Positions 1 through 10,900 of a stretch of DNA of 64,000 nt are shown one piece after another; position 1 is the first letter of the stretch, and every line of letters begins with the position of its first letter. The translations under genes and the position numbers were made by a program. The stretch is from Ahaetulla prasina (taxonomy: Eukaryota; Chordata; Lepidosauria; Squamata; Colubridae): NCBI RefSeq assembly GCF_028640845.1, contig NC_080543.1, positions 14,851,858-14,915,857 on the forward strand, given 5' to 3'. The notes beneath the pieces are model-generated. The model did not search any database and was not told the DNA's origin. It saw nothing but the letters and a program-made list of their open reading frames with translations.

Positions 1-160
1 CATGAGCCTAACTAGGTAACGTCATCAGTGCTAGCGCTAGTTACCTAGTTAGGGTAATGAAACGTTTGCAAGAAAACAAGCAAGCTCAGAGAGCACCAAG
101 GACCATCTCCATATATTCTCAATATAGAACTTACTTAATGGCTGCAGTCCTCATTTTCAT
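1..160 (+). mobile_element. Penelope-like terminus, family C, rearranged
   Basis: A family of terminal sequence (here family C) reading GAAACGTTTGCAAGAAAAC then CAAGCTCAGAGAGCACC. Related copies lie at 14004-14135, 52151-52250 and 57785-58360. Here 13-bp arms at 8-20 and 40-52 form a palindrome and a CATCAGTG (reverse of CACTGATG) lies on the opposite strand to the GAAACG at 59, so two inverted termini appear fused. Assignment to Penelope follows from the copy at 57785-58360; it is an inference. Confidence 0.5.
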
Positions 161-194
161 TAACCTAAGTGCCACTGAACTTCTATAGATCTGG

Positions 195-768
195 TCCTGA
201 GTAAGCCCACGTTGGATTATGCTATAAAAAACAACATTTTCAACCAGACCTCTCTAAACAATGTAAAAAATAAGTTGAGAAGAGTGCAGAGAAGAGCAAC
301 AAAGATGATTAAAGGACTGGAGGCTGAAGCATATAAAGAAAGGTTGCAGGAACTGGGTATGTCTAGTCTGATGAAAAGAAGGACTAGAGGAGACATGATA
401 ACAGTGGTCCAATATCTCAGGGGTTGCCACAAAGAAGAGGGAGTCAAGCTATTCTCCAAAGCACCTGAGGGCAGGACAAGAAGCGATGGGTGGAAATTAA
501 TCAAGGAGAGAAGCAACCTAGAACTGAGGAGAAATTTCCTGACAGAACAATTAATCAGTGGAAAAACTTGCCTGTAGAAGTTGTGAATGCTCCAATACTG
601 GAAGTTTTTAAGAAGATGTTGGATATCCATTTGTCTGAAGTGGTATAAGGTTTCCTGCCTAAGCAAGGGATTGGACTAGAAGACCTCCAAGGTCCCTTCC
701 AACTCTGTTATTCTATTCTATTCTGTTCTGTTCTGTTCTGTTCTATTCTATTCTATTCTATTCTATTC
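195..768 (+). mobile_element. CR1-type LINE, 3' end with (ATTCT)n tail
   Basis: Reads in frame from 212 to 577 as the C-terminal tail of a CR1-type reverse transcriptase: RVQRRATKMIKGLE, then YKERLQELGMSSLMKRRTRGD and LRRNFLTEQLI. The 3' untranslated part (578-704) ends GGTCCCTTCCAACTCTGTTATTCT, and the tail grades into imperfect ATTCT/GTTCT pentamers to 768. The 5' part is missing, as usual for truncated CR1 insertions. Confidence 0.85.
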
Positions 769-834
769 TCTCTCATGCATAAGATTGCTGTAACACAAGT
801 GAAGCACTTGGCATCTATTTCTGTTAAACTTCAG

Positions 835-1190
835 TCAGTTCTTTTCAGACCATTTCGCTAACCTAGTATTATTACTTTGGGGCTTTTGCATGTCATCTGA
901 AAATTTGATAAGCCATCGCTGCAGCTCTTCCTCCAAATCATTAGAGAAAGTATGGAAGATGAGAGGACCCAGGAGGGATCCTTGTACCTCTCCACATGAC
1001 ACTTCTCTCCAGTTATGATGAGCAACTATTGATGAGTACTCTTTGAGTGCAATTTTCGAGCCAACTATTTAATCCTCCTACTCATTTATCCCACACCCAG
1101 CTAGTTTGCTAATCAGCTGGCCATGAGGCACCGCCAAGGCTGTTTCTCTGCGGTATTCAAGACTGAAGCAACACTAAAGTGGATCTAGTT
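835..1190 (-). pseudogene. CR1-type reverse transcriptase relic
   Basis: On the minus strand a decayed RT core can be read with a stop and frameshift. About 1007-836 gives EVSCGEVQGSLLGPLIFHTF, then NDLEEELQRWLIKFSDDMQK. Q-G-S-x-L-G-P-L is the RT domain motif before the palm and FSDD corresponds to the YADD/FADD catalytic box. Further upstream on that strand (about 1190-1020) NSWLENCTQRVLIN matches the usual WLxxRxQRV motif. It is too broken to appear as a long open frame. Confidence 0.6.
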
Positions 1191-1586
1191 AACGGACTCC
1201 TTCCAAAAATATTTCTAATTAAATAACCGTTTCTGTCAGACATGGAAGACCAGGTCCATACATGAAAGTCTAATTAAACTGATCTATTGCTAAAAAGCCT
1301 ATGCACAGGAACCAAGCATAGGCTTGGAGTTAGATAAGGATCAAAGGAATTCAAGGGTGGGTTGGACTTTGTCTGCTTGTGGCTACGTAGCGATTCTAGG
1401 CTGATCCCTCTTTTCACTCTGCCCCCAGGTTCTGCCATTCCTTTTCCTATAAGTTCCTTTCTAATGCCCTGTCCAAGAAAGGGATTTTTGCAACAGGAGT
1501 GGTAGTTGTCCAAACTCTTAAGATTTAAGGAGGATAAGAAGATAGACTTTGCTACTTTTAAAATCGTATAGAGCAGGGGGTCCCCA
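1191..1586. other. Unassigned intronic sequence
   Basis: About 400 bp with no open frame, repeat terminus or splice pattern that I can name. It ends in GAGCAGGGGGTCCCCACCC, which resembles the hAT-type terminus CAGGGGTCCCCAACC and starts the next block. Confidence 0.3.
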
Positions 1587-2695
1587 CCCTGTGGGCCACG
1601 AGGGGTTTTGCAACTGGGCTGTGGAAGTGGCCAGTGAGCGCGTGCCCTTGCACGAATAGTGGGTTAGTGCCTGCGCATGCGCTCGATTTGTGTGAGATGG
1701 AGGCATGCGTGCATCCCACACATGGAAATGGAGCTGCACGTGCTGGCCAGCCTCTTGTGTGAATCATCCCCCTTTCACCACCACCCTGCCACCACCCTGC
1801 CAGGCTGCAAAGTCAAAAACGTTGAGGAACTCTGGAATAGCCAAGGTCCAATTCTGATACGTGAATTATTAGTTGAATTTGCAATTCAAAGTCTTGGGTC
1901 CATTTGGGTCAAAGATTTCTTTCCGTGACTGATTAGGAGAGTCAAATCAATTTGATTTCCAGGTTTGATATGACAGGCTACAAATCTCCAAATCAATTTG
2001 AAGGCCTAAGATTTCGTTTGACAGTCCTGTTCAGAGGAACGGGCTGGAGCATGGAAAATGGAGTGAAGTAGTTGTGCTAATAGTCTGTAGAGATTCTCAG
2101 TCACCCGAGTCGTGTTCGTCCCAAAGGTGCTTTTTCAGGAGGCAACTGAACTTTCTTTTACCTACACAATTTGGGAGGAACACCCTTTGAATGGTGTGGG
2201 AGTAGGAATGGATTTCCAGAGGAAAAATTGTAGACTACAGGAACCAGGACCCTGAGGACACAGATAAACCTCCAGCTGACCTTAATGACCCTCTAAAAAG
2301 GATGCAAATGACCAGCTGCCTGCAAGGAATATAAATCCTTCCATTCCCCACCATCCAGTCAGAGCTGAAGAAGCTTCTTGGATGAGAAGTGAAACGTCTT
2401 CAAAAAGAAAAACAAGAAAGTCCAGTTGCCGCCTGGAAAAGCACTTTTGGGATAGTTGGGCTAATGATGGAAAGTCATCCAGCCTTAGGAGGACGTTCTG
2501 GAAAGAAGGTGCTGCTACTGAGAAGACCCTGTTTTTGTGTAAGTGCTCATCGATTTCATTCAGATTTTGGAAACCCGCTATCTAATATCGAAGAAGTCAC
2601 AAGAGCAACAGCATATACCGTAGATGATGGTACAAGTAGTCCTTGACTTACAACCGTTCATTTAGTGATCATTCATAGACACAGCGGCACTGAAA
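1576..2695 (+). repeat. Composite repeat unit A+B, first copy
   Basis: Two blocks. A (about 1587-2077) starts in a CAGGGGGTCCCC hAT-like end. B (2078-2695) is a Penelope family-B terminal segment followed by the start of the TA-flanked MITE with 'tagtccttgacttacaacc'. The same A block recurs at 4381-4871 (offset 2794) and B at 3721-4384 and 4872-5535. This copy differs by several substitutions and lacks 16 bases near 2250, so it is older than the other two. Confidence 0.8.
2365..2398 (+). ncRNA. Hammerhead-like ribozyme core, Penelope family B (copy 1)
   Basis: CTGAAGA at 2365-2371, one spare base, a 6-bp hairpin GCTTCT/AGAAGT (2373-2378, 2385-2390; one G-U pair) with loop TGGATG, then GAAACGTC at 2391-2398. 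These are all conserved bases of the hammerhead core. Helix III is only the self-complementary ACGT, so cleavage after GTC would need a dimer. A short helix I (GAG with TTC) is possible. Activity is not shown. Confidence 0.55.
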
Positions 2696-3720
2696 AACTT
2701 CCGGTGTCCAGTGGCAACGGTCGTCTGGAGGCTTCTCCTGCCTCCAGTGCCCGAATCCGGCCGCCGAGGCCCCCAGGGGCCAGGTGTTCCGAAAAGGACA
2801 CCTGCCGCACGGACGGCTCGCCAGGGGTCTCCCAGCCGACATACAGGACTGGGGGACCGATGCTGGCGCCCTAGGCTCGGCGGGTTTGGAGGCCACAGGC
2901 CACGGCCATTACTTTGGTCGCCGCTTGGGCCGCTGTGCCCGTGACACCGGGCTTTGATTTATAACTGCAGCAGCCTGGTGGTGAACAGGAACGGAGAAGA
3001 ATTGAGGAATGGAGAAGGGAAGGGATATCGGTAACGCGAGTGGAGTGCTCCGAGTGCGGGGGTTTTCTCCCTGCGGCTGGAAGGAGCACGAGTCATTCTG
3101 GAGAGAGGAGAACTTAAAATAAGAAGATTACCGGTTTTGTGGAGCTCTGGAGAGAAGAGGTGATGGAGAAATTTAGGAGGAGGTTTGAGGCCCCTCCTCT
3201 GGGGAACAGTGGTGGCGTCCAGCTTCCGCCTTCACTATGAGAATCTTGATGACATCACTTCCCTTCGGCTTCCTGGTTGACTAACTGTACTCTGGACTCG
3301 TTGCTCCTGTGAGTGCCCCCTGGTGGATCCGGAGGAAATTACAAGGATACTGTGCTTGCCTGAGGATTTTGAAATTTTTTTTTTAAATGGCAAAAGGTCA
3401 GAGACCAACTGCTGGAGAGATGGAGAGAATTCTGGAAAAGTTATCCAATATGGACAAGAAACTGGATGATTTGCAAAGAGGCCAAACGGAAATAAGAGCA
3501 GAAATTGTGACTATCCAAAAGGATTTAAAGGATACTCAACAAGTCTCAGCAGAAAACAAGCAGAAAGTGGAAGGTCTGAGGGTGAGATGCGGCAGTGCAG
3601 AAAAGAGAGGAGACGACAGGCAATGCTGTGCTTGGACCACAGATGGATAAAATGTCTTATTTCCTTAGGTTTCAAAAATTTGGAAGAAGTGGACCAAGAA
3701 GATTTGAGAGATGTTGTGAC
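2696..3720 (+). mobile_element. L1-type LINE fragment: 5' region and start of ORF1
   Basis: GC-rich leader (2696-3386) followed by an open frame from ATG 3387 whose first 64 or so residues (KLSNMDKKLDDLQRGQTEIR and on) are a heptad-patterned coiled coil like the N-terminal half of L1 ORF1 protein. After a deletion and frameshift near 3580, a second piece reads YFLRFQ then NLEEVDQEDLRDVV, matching the L1 ORF1 RNA-recognition region (one inserted A at about 3675). ORF2 and the tail are absent. It sits exactly where block A would be expected between two B blocks. Confidence 0.7.
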
Positions 3721-4384
3721 TAATAGTCTGTAGAGATTCTCAGTCACCCGAGTCGTGTTTGTCCCAAAGGTGCTTTTTCAGGAGGCAACTGAACTTTCTT
3801 TTACTTACACAATTTGGGAGGAACACCCTTTGAACGGTGTGGGAGTAGGAATGGATTTCCAGAGGAAAAATTGTAGACTACAGGAACCAGGAGCACTGAC
3901 TCAGGTGACCCTGAGGACACAGATAAACCTCCAGCTGACCTTAATGACCCTCTAAAAAGGATGGAAATGACCAGCTGCCTGCAAGGAATATAAATCCTTC
4001 CATTCCCCACCATCCAGTCAGAGCTGAAGAAGCTTCTTGGATGAGAAGTGAAACGTCTTCAAAAAGAAAAACAAGAAAGTCCAGTTGCCTCCTGGAAAAG
4101 CACTTTTGGGATAGTTGTGCTAATGATGGAAAGTCATCCAGCCTTAGGAGGGCGTTCTGGAAAGAAGGTGCTGCTACTGAGAAGACCCTGTTTTTGTGTA
4201 GGTGCTCATCGATTTCATTCAGATTTTGGAAACCCGCTATCTAATATCGAAGAAGTCACAAGAGCAACAGCATATACCGTAAATGATGGTACAAGTAGTC
4301 CTTGACTTACAACCGTTCATTTAGTGATCATTCATAGACACAGCGGCACTGAAAAAAAAGTGACTTATGACCATTTTTCACCCT
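3721..4384 (+). repeat. Block B, duplicate 1 of a 1151-bp tandem unit
   Basis: From TAATAGTCTGTAGAGATTC to ATTTTTCACCC this block matches 4872-5535 base for base as far as I can compare by eye, at a constant offset of 1151. It contains the Penelope family-B 3' region (ATATAAATCCTTCCATTCCC), the hammerhead-like core and the start of a TA-type MITE. Confidence 0.88.
4024..4057 (+). ncRNA. Hammerhead-like ribozyme core, Penelope family B (copy 2)
   Basis: Same core as at 2365: CTGAAGA, spare A, hairpin GCTTCT/AGAAGT, GAAACGTC, all core bases kept. It lies in duplicate 1 of the tandem unit. Confidence 0.55.
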
Positions 4385-4871
4385 GTGGGCCACGAGGGGT
4401 TTTGCAACTGGGCTGTGGAAGTGGCCAGTGAGCGCGTGCCCTTGCACGAATAGTGGGTTAGTGCCTGCGCATGCACTTGATTTGTGTGAGACGGAGGCAT
4501 GTATGCATGCCACACATGGAAATGGAGCTGCATGTGCTGGCCAGCCTCTTGTGTGAATCATCCCCCTTTCACCACCACCCTGCCACCACCCTGCCAGGCT
4601 GCAAAGTCAAAAACGTTGAGGAACTCTGGAATAGCCAAGGTCCAATTCTGATACGTGAATTATTAGTTGAATTTGCAATTCAAAGTCTTGGGTCCATTTG
4701 GGTCAAAGATTTCTTTCCGTGACTGATTAGGAGAGTCAAATCAATTTGATTTCCAGGTTTGATATGACAGGCTACAAATCTCCAAATCAATTTGAAGGCC
4801 TAAGATTTCGCTTGACAGTCCTGTTCAGAGGAACGGGCTGGAGCACGGAAAATGGAGTGAAGTAGTTGTGC
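4381..4871 (+). repeat. Block A, second copy
   Basis: Matches 1587-2077 at offset 2794 with scattered substitutions, several at CpG sites (for example CGCATGCGCTCG against CGCATGCACTTG). Together with the B block on either side it gives the order B-A-B with period 1151. No coding potential is recognised. Confidence 0.85.
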
Positions 4872-5535
4872 TAATAGTCTGTAGAGATTCTCAGTCACCC
4901 GAGTCGTGTTTGTCCCAAAGGTGCTTTTTCAGGAGGCAACTGAACTTTCTTTTACTTACACAATTTGGGAGGAACACCCTTTGAACGGTGTGGGAGTAGG
5001 AATGGATTTCCAGAGGAAAAATTGTAGACTACAGGAACCAGGAGCACTGACTCAGGTGACCCTGAGGACACAGATAAACCTCCAGCTGACCTTAATGACC
5101 CTCTAAAAAGGATGGAAATGACCAGCTGCCTGCAAGGAATATAAATCCTTCCATTCCCCACCATCCAGTCAGAGCTGAAGAAGCTTCTTGGATGAGAAGT
5201 GAAACGTCTTCAAAAAGAAAAACAAGAAAGTCCAGTTGCCTCCTGGAAAAGCACTTTTGGGATAGTTGTGCTAATGATGGAAAGTCATCCAGCCTTAGGA
5301 GGGCGTTCTGGAAAGAAGGTGCTGCTACTGAGAAGACCCTGTTTTTGTGTAGGTGCTCATCGATTTCATTCAGATTTTGGAAACCCGCTATCTAATATCG
5401 AAGAAGTCACAAGAGCAACAGCATATACCGTAAATGATGGTACAAGTAGTCCTTGACTTACAACCGTTCATTTAGTGATCATTCATAGACACAGCGGCAC
5501 TGAAAAAAAAGTGACTTATGACCATTTTTCACCCT
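4872..5535 (+). repeat. Block B, duplicate 2 of the 1151-bp tandem unit
   Basis: Copy of 3721-4384. Similarity ends at CATTTTTCACCC, after which unrelated sequence (TTGTGATGTC) follows, marking the duplication breakpoint. Confidence 0.88.
5175..5208 (+). ncRNA. Hammerhead-like ribozyme core, Penelope family B (copy 3)
   Basis: Identical to the core at 4024-4057: CTGAAGA, hairpin with loop TGGATG, GAAACGTC. Confidence 0.55.
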
Positions 5536-5554
5536 TGTGATGTCATGTGTTATA

Positions 5555-5760
5555 TGGAGTTGTGCGGTTGCCTAGAGGTGGAGCTCTCAGCTCATAATCT
5601 GGAGGCTGTGAGTTTGACCCTTGATAGAGGCAGATATTTCTCTCTCTGGGCATACTGAGAATATATCTGGTGAACAAAGCTCTGCATTGGCGACAGAAAG
5701 GGCATCCGGCCAGTAAACACTCAGCTCCATTCAGTTGCCCAGACTCCACCCCACAAGGGA
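5555..5760 (+). mobile_element. tRNA-derived SINE
   Basis: Contains an A-box-like GCCTAGAGGTGG and a B-box-like GTGAGTTTGACCC about 35 bases apart, the spacing of a tRNA promoter, then a body with GGGCATCCGGCCAGTAAAC. A second member with the same body (GGGCATCTGGCCAGTAAAT) lies at 56376-56600. Confidence 0.6.
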
Positions 5761-5761
5761 A

Positions 5762-6380
5762 TAGAGTAGAGTAGAGTAGAGTAGAGTAGAATAGAATAGA
5801 ATAGAATAGAATAGAATAGAATAGAATAGAATAGAATAGAATAGAATTCTTTATTGGCCAAGTGTGATTGGACACACATGGAATTTGTATTGGTGCATAC
5901 GCTCTCAGTGTACATAAAAGAAAAGCTACGTTCATGAAGAATTCTAAGATAACACTTAATGATAGTCATAGGGTACAAAAAAGCAATCAGGAAACAATAT
6001 CAATATAAATCATAAGGATACAAGCAACCAAGTTACAGCCATACAGTCATAAGTGGAAGGAGATGGGTGATGGAAACGATGAAAAGATTAATAGTAGTGC
6101 AGATTTAGTAAATAGTTTGACAGTGTTGAGGGAATTATTTGTTTAGCAGAGTGATGGCGGAGTTGAAACAATTTATGTCCAGGATGTGAGGGGTCTGTAA
6201 ATATTTTCACAGCCCTCTTTTTGACTCGTGCAGTATACAGGTCCTCAATGGAAGGCAGGTTGGTAGCCATTGTTTTTTCTGCAGTTCTAATGATCCTCTG
6301 AAGTCTGTGTCTGTCTTGTTGGGCTGCAGAGCCAAACCAGACAGTTATAGAGGTGCAGATTATGGGGTCGTTAAAAGAAG
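5762..6380 (-). mobile_element. CR1/L3-type LINE 3' end with (AATAG)n tail
   Basis: On the minus strand it encodes an RT C-terminal tail: RLQRIIRTAEKTMATNLPS, then YTARVKKRAVKIF and DPSHPGHKLFQL, followed by the 3' end CACACTTGGCCAATAAAGAATTC. The tail becomes (AATAG)n and (GAGTA)n at 5762-5846 on the plus strand. Homologous copies are at 6541-6665, 19147-19680, 34519-35075 and 53370-53945. This fits the snake LINE group reported to seed AATAG microsatellites; the subfamily name is not certain. Confidence 0.8.
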
Positions 6381-6387
6381 ATGATGT

Positions 6388-6716
6388 CATGTATTGTGTA
6401 ATCACCTTTTGCGACCAGATTCTGACAATCAGAGTCAGCGGGGAAGCCAGATTCACTAAACAACCACGTTACTAACTTAACAATTGCAATGATTCACTTA
6501 ACAAGTGCAGTAAGAATGGTCATAAAATGCAGGTCGTAATTTAGAATAGAATAGAATTTTTTATTGGCCAAGTGTGATTGGACACACAAGGAATTTGTCT
6601 TGGTGCATATGCTCTCAGTGTACATAAAAGAAAAGATACGTTCATCAAGGTACATCAAGGTAACAGCTGCAACAGAAATTTTGGGCTCAACTGTGGTCGT
6701 AAGTCGAGGACTACCC
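6388..6716. mobile_element. TA-flanked self-complementary MITE, interrupted by a LINE tail
   Basis: Fragment of the repeat ending GTGGTCGTAAGTCGAGGACTA (6695-6713), with the internal AAGCCAGATTCACT. A short CR1/L3-type LINE tail (6541-6665, minus) splits it. Full relatives lie at 20063, 26272, 35124, 41690, 53984 and 63642. Confidence 0.65.
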
Positions 6717-7669
6717 ATAATCTGGGTCTTTCGTTCCCTTTAGATTCATACACCGTTTGTATTTTTGCGAAGGCTTTTTCGTACTTGGCGTGAAGTCAAG
6801 TGAACAATAGCAAGAACAAAAAGCCTCTTCTACATTTTTCCATTGCTACCAATAAAAAGGAGAAACAGGTTCATTGGGTTAATCTTCATTCAAGCTTCCG
6901 TCCAGCGTTTTTGTGTTTGTTTGCTTGCTTTGCTTTGTTTTCCTATTGCCTTTCTTTTCTGCCAGCTCCTGAAATCTCTATTATTATTATTTTAGTCAGT
7001 AGAGATTTTTAGAGATACCACTCAAGGGCACTTTTAAGTTTTAACGTTTGAAAGATCTGGAGTAGTGTTAGCATATTACAGTCTCCTTGGTATTGGAACA
7101 AAAGCAATAGTTACAGCTCTATCTCAAAAGGAAGACAAGAAGGTAAATCAATTAAAAATAGTGACATTTAATTACCAATGAGGTATTTATTCTGTGTTAA
7201 TGAATGACAGCTTCCCTATCAACAAATCAGCAGTAGGCACTCAAGACTCAAAGCAATCCTGTAATTATGTAGAATATCTGATGAATTTATTATTATTTTA
7301 AAAAAAAAAAACACTCATCCCCAACCTAGTAGTAATGGATGTGTTATGCCGATGCTTGTCCGTTTTTTCCCCCTCTGAAGTTGGAAAGAATTGCTTCCCA
7401 TGGCAAATTGTTGGGGAGAAATAAAAGTTTTGGTCGACGGTCTGAAATCAAGGCCGACCTTCATCGGTTGATATGAAGATAGGGGATAATGGGTGGTTGG
7501 GACTAGATAGTCTTTGGACGCCTTTTTTGTTTTTTCAAATTAAGCTATCACTTTTGGGAACATATTTGGAAAGTGATGCTCTCACCAGAGGTCTGTTTTG
7601 AAAGGAGTGGCCGGTTCACAAACTAACCACTTACCAGAAATACAGTACTGCATTGAGATTATTCTATTC
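6717..7669. other. Unassigned intronic sequence
   Basis: About 950 bp, AT-rich, with a poly-A run at 7301. A stretch at 7395-7460 (GGAGAAATAAAAGTTTTGG, then GGTCTGAAATCAAGGCCGA) resembles 8713-8763 in the Penelope family-C fragment, so an old copy may lie here. Nothing else is recognised. Confidence 0.3.
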
Positions 7670-8248
7670 CAGTGATGGCTAATCTTTTTGCCATTGTGTG
7701 CCGGGGGGTGGGTGGAGGGTTTGTGCGCTATGTGCCCTGCCCCATTGCATGCGTGCGTGACCCCCCTTGCTCCCCCCCGACTCCTGGTACACGATGGCCT
7801 GGTAGGCCCGTTTTTCTCTCACACCTGGCTCCAGAGCCTCTCTATGAGTCTGGGGAGGGGGAAAACGGTCTTCTCCACCTCACCCCCCAGAGGCCCTCCG
7901 GAGGCCAGAAACGGCCTGTTTGCCAACTTCCGGTTGGACCGGAAGTGACTTATTTGCTGTTTCCCAGTCTCCAGAGACCCCTAAAGAGGCTCTGGAGGCT
8001 GGGGACAGCAAAAAAAAAAATTCCTGTGGAAGTTGGCAAACAGGCTGTTTCTGGCCTCTGGGGTGGGGAGGCTGTTTCTCCCCTCCCCAGACTCATAGAG
8101 AGGCTCTGGAGCCAGGTGAGAGAGAGAAACGGCCCTTTCCCACCCACCCCCCAGGCCCCCTGGAGGCAGGAAACAGCCTGTTTCCCTACTTCTGATGGGC
8201 CCAGAAAAATCGGAGCTGAGCACACGTGCCATAGCTTCGCCATCATGG
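7670..8248. mobile_element. Non-autonomous hAT transposon with exact 8-bp TSD
   Basis: Left end CAGTGATGGCTAATCTTTTT and right end GCCATAGCTTCGCCATCATGG are imperfect inverted termini of the widespread CAGTGATGGCGAACC type. Both sides carry the same 8 bases TTCTATTC (7662-7669 and 8249-8256), the hAT signature. The interior is a GC-rich palindrome, which explains long but meaningless open frames on both strands. A stub of the same family is at about 19755-19783. Confidence 0.85.
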
Positions 8249-8489
8249 TTCTATTCTAAACCGCTTAGCTCCCCAAAGATACTGTCTGCCAGCTCAGCTT
8301 ATCTTTGTCTCTTTTTTTTAAGTGCCCTCTCCTAAAACCATATTAGAGCTTTGGATACCAGCCATTTTTTCCCCCAATTATACATCTTGGAAGTGAAGTT
8401 GAAGCTAGAGACTTGTACTTTGCAGTATGTCAGCTTCCAGTTTTTAATTTTCAATGAAAGTATGTTTTTAAAAAAATACTTCTGCTGAG

Positions 8490-8905
8490 AGAGTGTTCAC
8501 AACATATGGACAGACTTATCCATAATTTCAATTGGGAAACTGTGAGCATCCTAGACCAAACCAAGTCAAAAAATGATAAGAGAATTCCTGGAAGCCTGGT
8601 AGTCAGACAAATTGGCTGTCAACAGGCATGTAGAGATAAACAACATCTACATAGCATTCAAAAAGACAATGAAAAAGGAAACAAAAAGATAAACTATGTT
8701 TCCCATGACAAATGGTTGGAGAGAAATAAGACTTTTGGCCAACAGTCTGAAATCAAGGCAGTCAACACCCGGGTGAACAGAGCTTAACATCGAGATAACA
8801 TTAGTACAATCAAGAAGCAAACAATACTCCCATTAAGGAACTACCAATTCAGACAAGCAATCTAAGAGTAAACAATAGCCTAATCAAGGAACCATCAAGA
8901 GCACT
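8490..8905 (+). mobile_element. Penelope-like element fragment, family C 3' part
   Basis: A frame from 8506 starts with FNWETVSILDQTKSKNDKR, resembling the segment after the GIY-YIG domain of Penelope endonucleases (W-x-x-V-x-I-L-D), then decays. The downstream text (CAATCAAGAAGCAAACAATA, AGTAAACAATAGCC) matches in reverse the region 58260-58350, which leads into a family-C terminus. Confidence 0.5.
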
Positions 8906-9484
8906 TTTTATGGCCCACCAGTGGCCAGCAAAACTGGCAGCAGATTCGGACAGTGAGGAGGTTGGGGAGGAACATGGGCGAGTCCTGGAGTCTGGGAATG
9001 GTTCGGACGATGGCTCTGAGTCGGAGGCAGAGAGAGGGCCAAGGCCATCTAGTAGTTCTTTGCTGCCTCTGGAGTCTGACATCAGCAAGGCAGAAGAACA
9101 GCATTGGCCTGTTCCCAGTGTGCGCATGTGCAGAGCTGCCAGGAGACAGGAACAATTAAGAAAACAGGGTCGACTTGGAAGTAAGGCTTGGAGAAGATTG
9201 GCCTCTTTCATAAGACATAAAAGAGAAGCGAATGGGATGTGAGCTTTTGCAGGAAGCAGTTAGTTCATCCGGCCGATTCAACATGTGAAAATGTTGTTTG
9301 TGACTGTGCCAAGTTTGGCCTTGCCCAGCGTCTCGAATTTAGCTCTCTGGCAGCGTTCCACGTGAGATAGGTGGATGTTGATACTCTTCCTCTGAAAGAC
9401 TCTTTATCAAGCCTTGCAGACTGTAAATGAAAGTAATTTACAGCTGAATAAATAAAAGAGGTTTGCCGGGACTAGGTCAGAACA
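8906..9484 (+). mobile_element. Solo LTR, divergent member of the TGTTGTG family
   Basis: Homologous along its length to the LTRs at 20889, 28477 and 30033 (GGATTCGGACAGTGAGGAGG-like segment, GTGCGCATG, late AATAAATAAAAGAGG polyadenylation signal). The ends are worn (TTTTATGGCCC, GGTCAGAACA), and flanks GCACT/GAACT match at 4 of 5 bases. An apparent acidic open frame at 8910-9242 lies in the LTR and is not a gene. Confidence 0.7.
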
Positions 9485-10900
9485 GAACTCTGACCAACAA
9501 AATTTCTTCTGCGCATGCGCGTTATGGCGGCGTTCTGAGGCTTCGTGGAGACGGCGGCTGAGAGTCCTCAGGCCGCAATGCCGTTCTGTGGGCCGCCTGG
9601 CTGCTTGGTCCCCGGCTCCGGGTATGCGATCTTTCCGGCAGCCGAGAGCGAGGTCTTTGGACCTCATTGAGCTCTCGGCTGCTGAGTACGGAGCCGAAGT
9701 CCTTAACAGCAGCGGATGGCGGCGGCCATGTTGGGGGGGCGCGAGGAGACGCCCGGCCTGACTCAGCTGTTTGTCGGCCGTTTCGGCCGCGGTTGTTATC
9801 AACGGCTGGGGAGCGTGCCAAACATCGACGGCGGTATGCTGAGCCCTGGGTGTTGGACCGCAGGTAACATCGGTGGCTGGAGTGGGGTCTGCACGGGCAT
9901 GATTATTGCCCCTCCCCCTCCCCTTCTCTCCTCCCTCCATGGCCCGGAACATCATTCTTCCCCCCCACTGCTGACTTTTTGCCATGGCCTGCCTAAAACG
10001 CCGTAATTTCACCTACGGCTTACATCTTGGGTCGTTTTTCCATCGGCGACTGAGAGGTGGCTTGGCCTGGTCATTTACAACAGCGGCACAGCGGCGCGCT
10101 GGAGCCTTATTGGGCCCAGCGGTAAAATCTGGCGGCTGATGGGTGGTGATATGGACAGCAGTATGGACGGCACTGACGACATAATTTCGTCCTGATTATC
10201 GTACCACACGGGTTTGTCCCGTGATGGTACGCTGCCGGGAACCCGAGGGATACTTTTATTCCGGCTATTGACTTTTCCATCTTTGTAACCGAGGAAACAA
10301 CCAAGGGGAGGCTATTATGCCAATCTCCGAGAGGGAGGTCATTAGATCGGAACCGGATTTCGGCCCTGGTTGTTTCTGGACCCTTTGGACTTTCTACGGA
10401 CTATGACCAATATCACTGCCCGAGTGGCTAGTAATATGACTAATATCGGGTCCGACGATCTACAGGTACGACCGGAACATCTCCGCCGGTCAGGAATGGA
10501 CATCTTTTCGCTGTTTATTGACTATTCCCCATGGGATACTGTCACGAACTACGACGACTGCGAGGTTCCCCCGCCTCGCAGGAATGGCCCTCCAAACTAT
10601 CAAGGGCTTACCTTAACGAAGGGTCTTGGGACCCAGAGAGGTGGCATGCGGCCAAGAAGAAGTTGTGGGGTTTTTTAAATAGTTTTTTAAATAAGGGTTT
10701 TTAAGGGGGGGAGGGATTTGGCGGGTGGGGGTGAGAACCCGCCGGGAGGATCCAGCCCTGTGCTAGTTCGCGACACTATTCCATCTTGTCTGAAGGCAGG
10801 GGAGGGCGTTCCAGGTTTAGAGGGTTGTTCGATCTATGCGGTAAGTGGGAGAGGCAGATATGGCGGGGAGGGGCCGACGTGTTGAGGGAGCACGCGTTCG

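Noticed and set aside
7672..8259. 195-codon open frame
   Set aside because: It lies wholly within the hAT MITE with perfect TSD; its GC-rich palindromic interior opens frames on both strands at once, and no domain is visible.
8910..9242. Acidic, PxEP-rich open frame, repeated at 20893, 28832 and 30296
   Set aside because: The same frame recurs because all four are solo LTRs of one family with target duplications; frames break differently in each and start codons are not conserved.
9510..9900. CpG-rich promoter of a host gene
   Set aside because: It is continuous with the LINE at 9500-14003 and fits a LINE 5' region; no spliced host exon follows.
10370..10678. 102-codon open frame as a host gene
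   Set aside because: Inside the LINE 5' half; at most a remnant of its ORF1 or leader.
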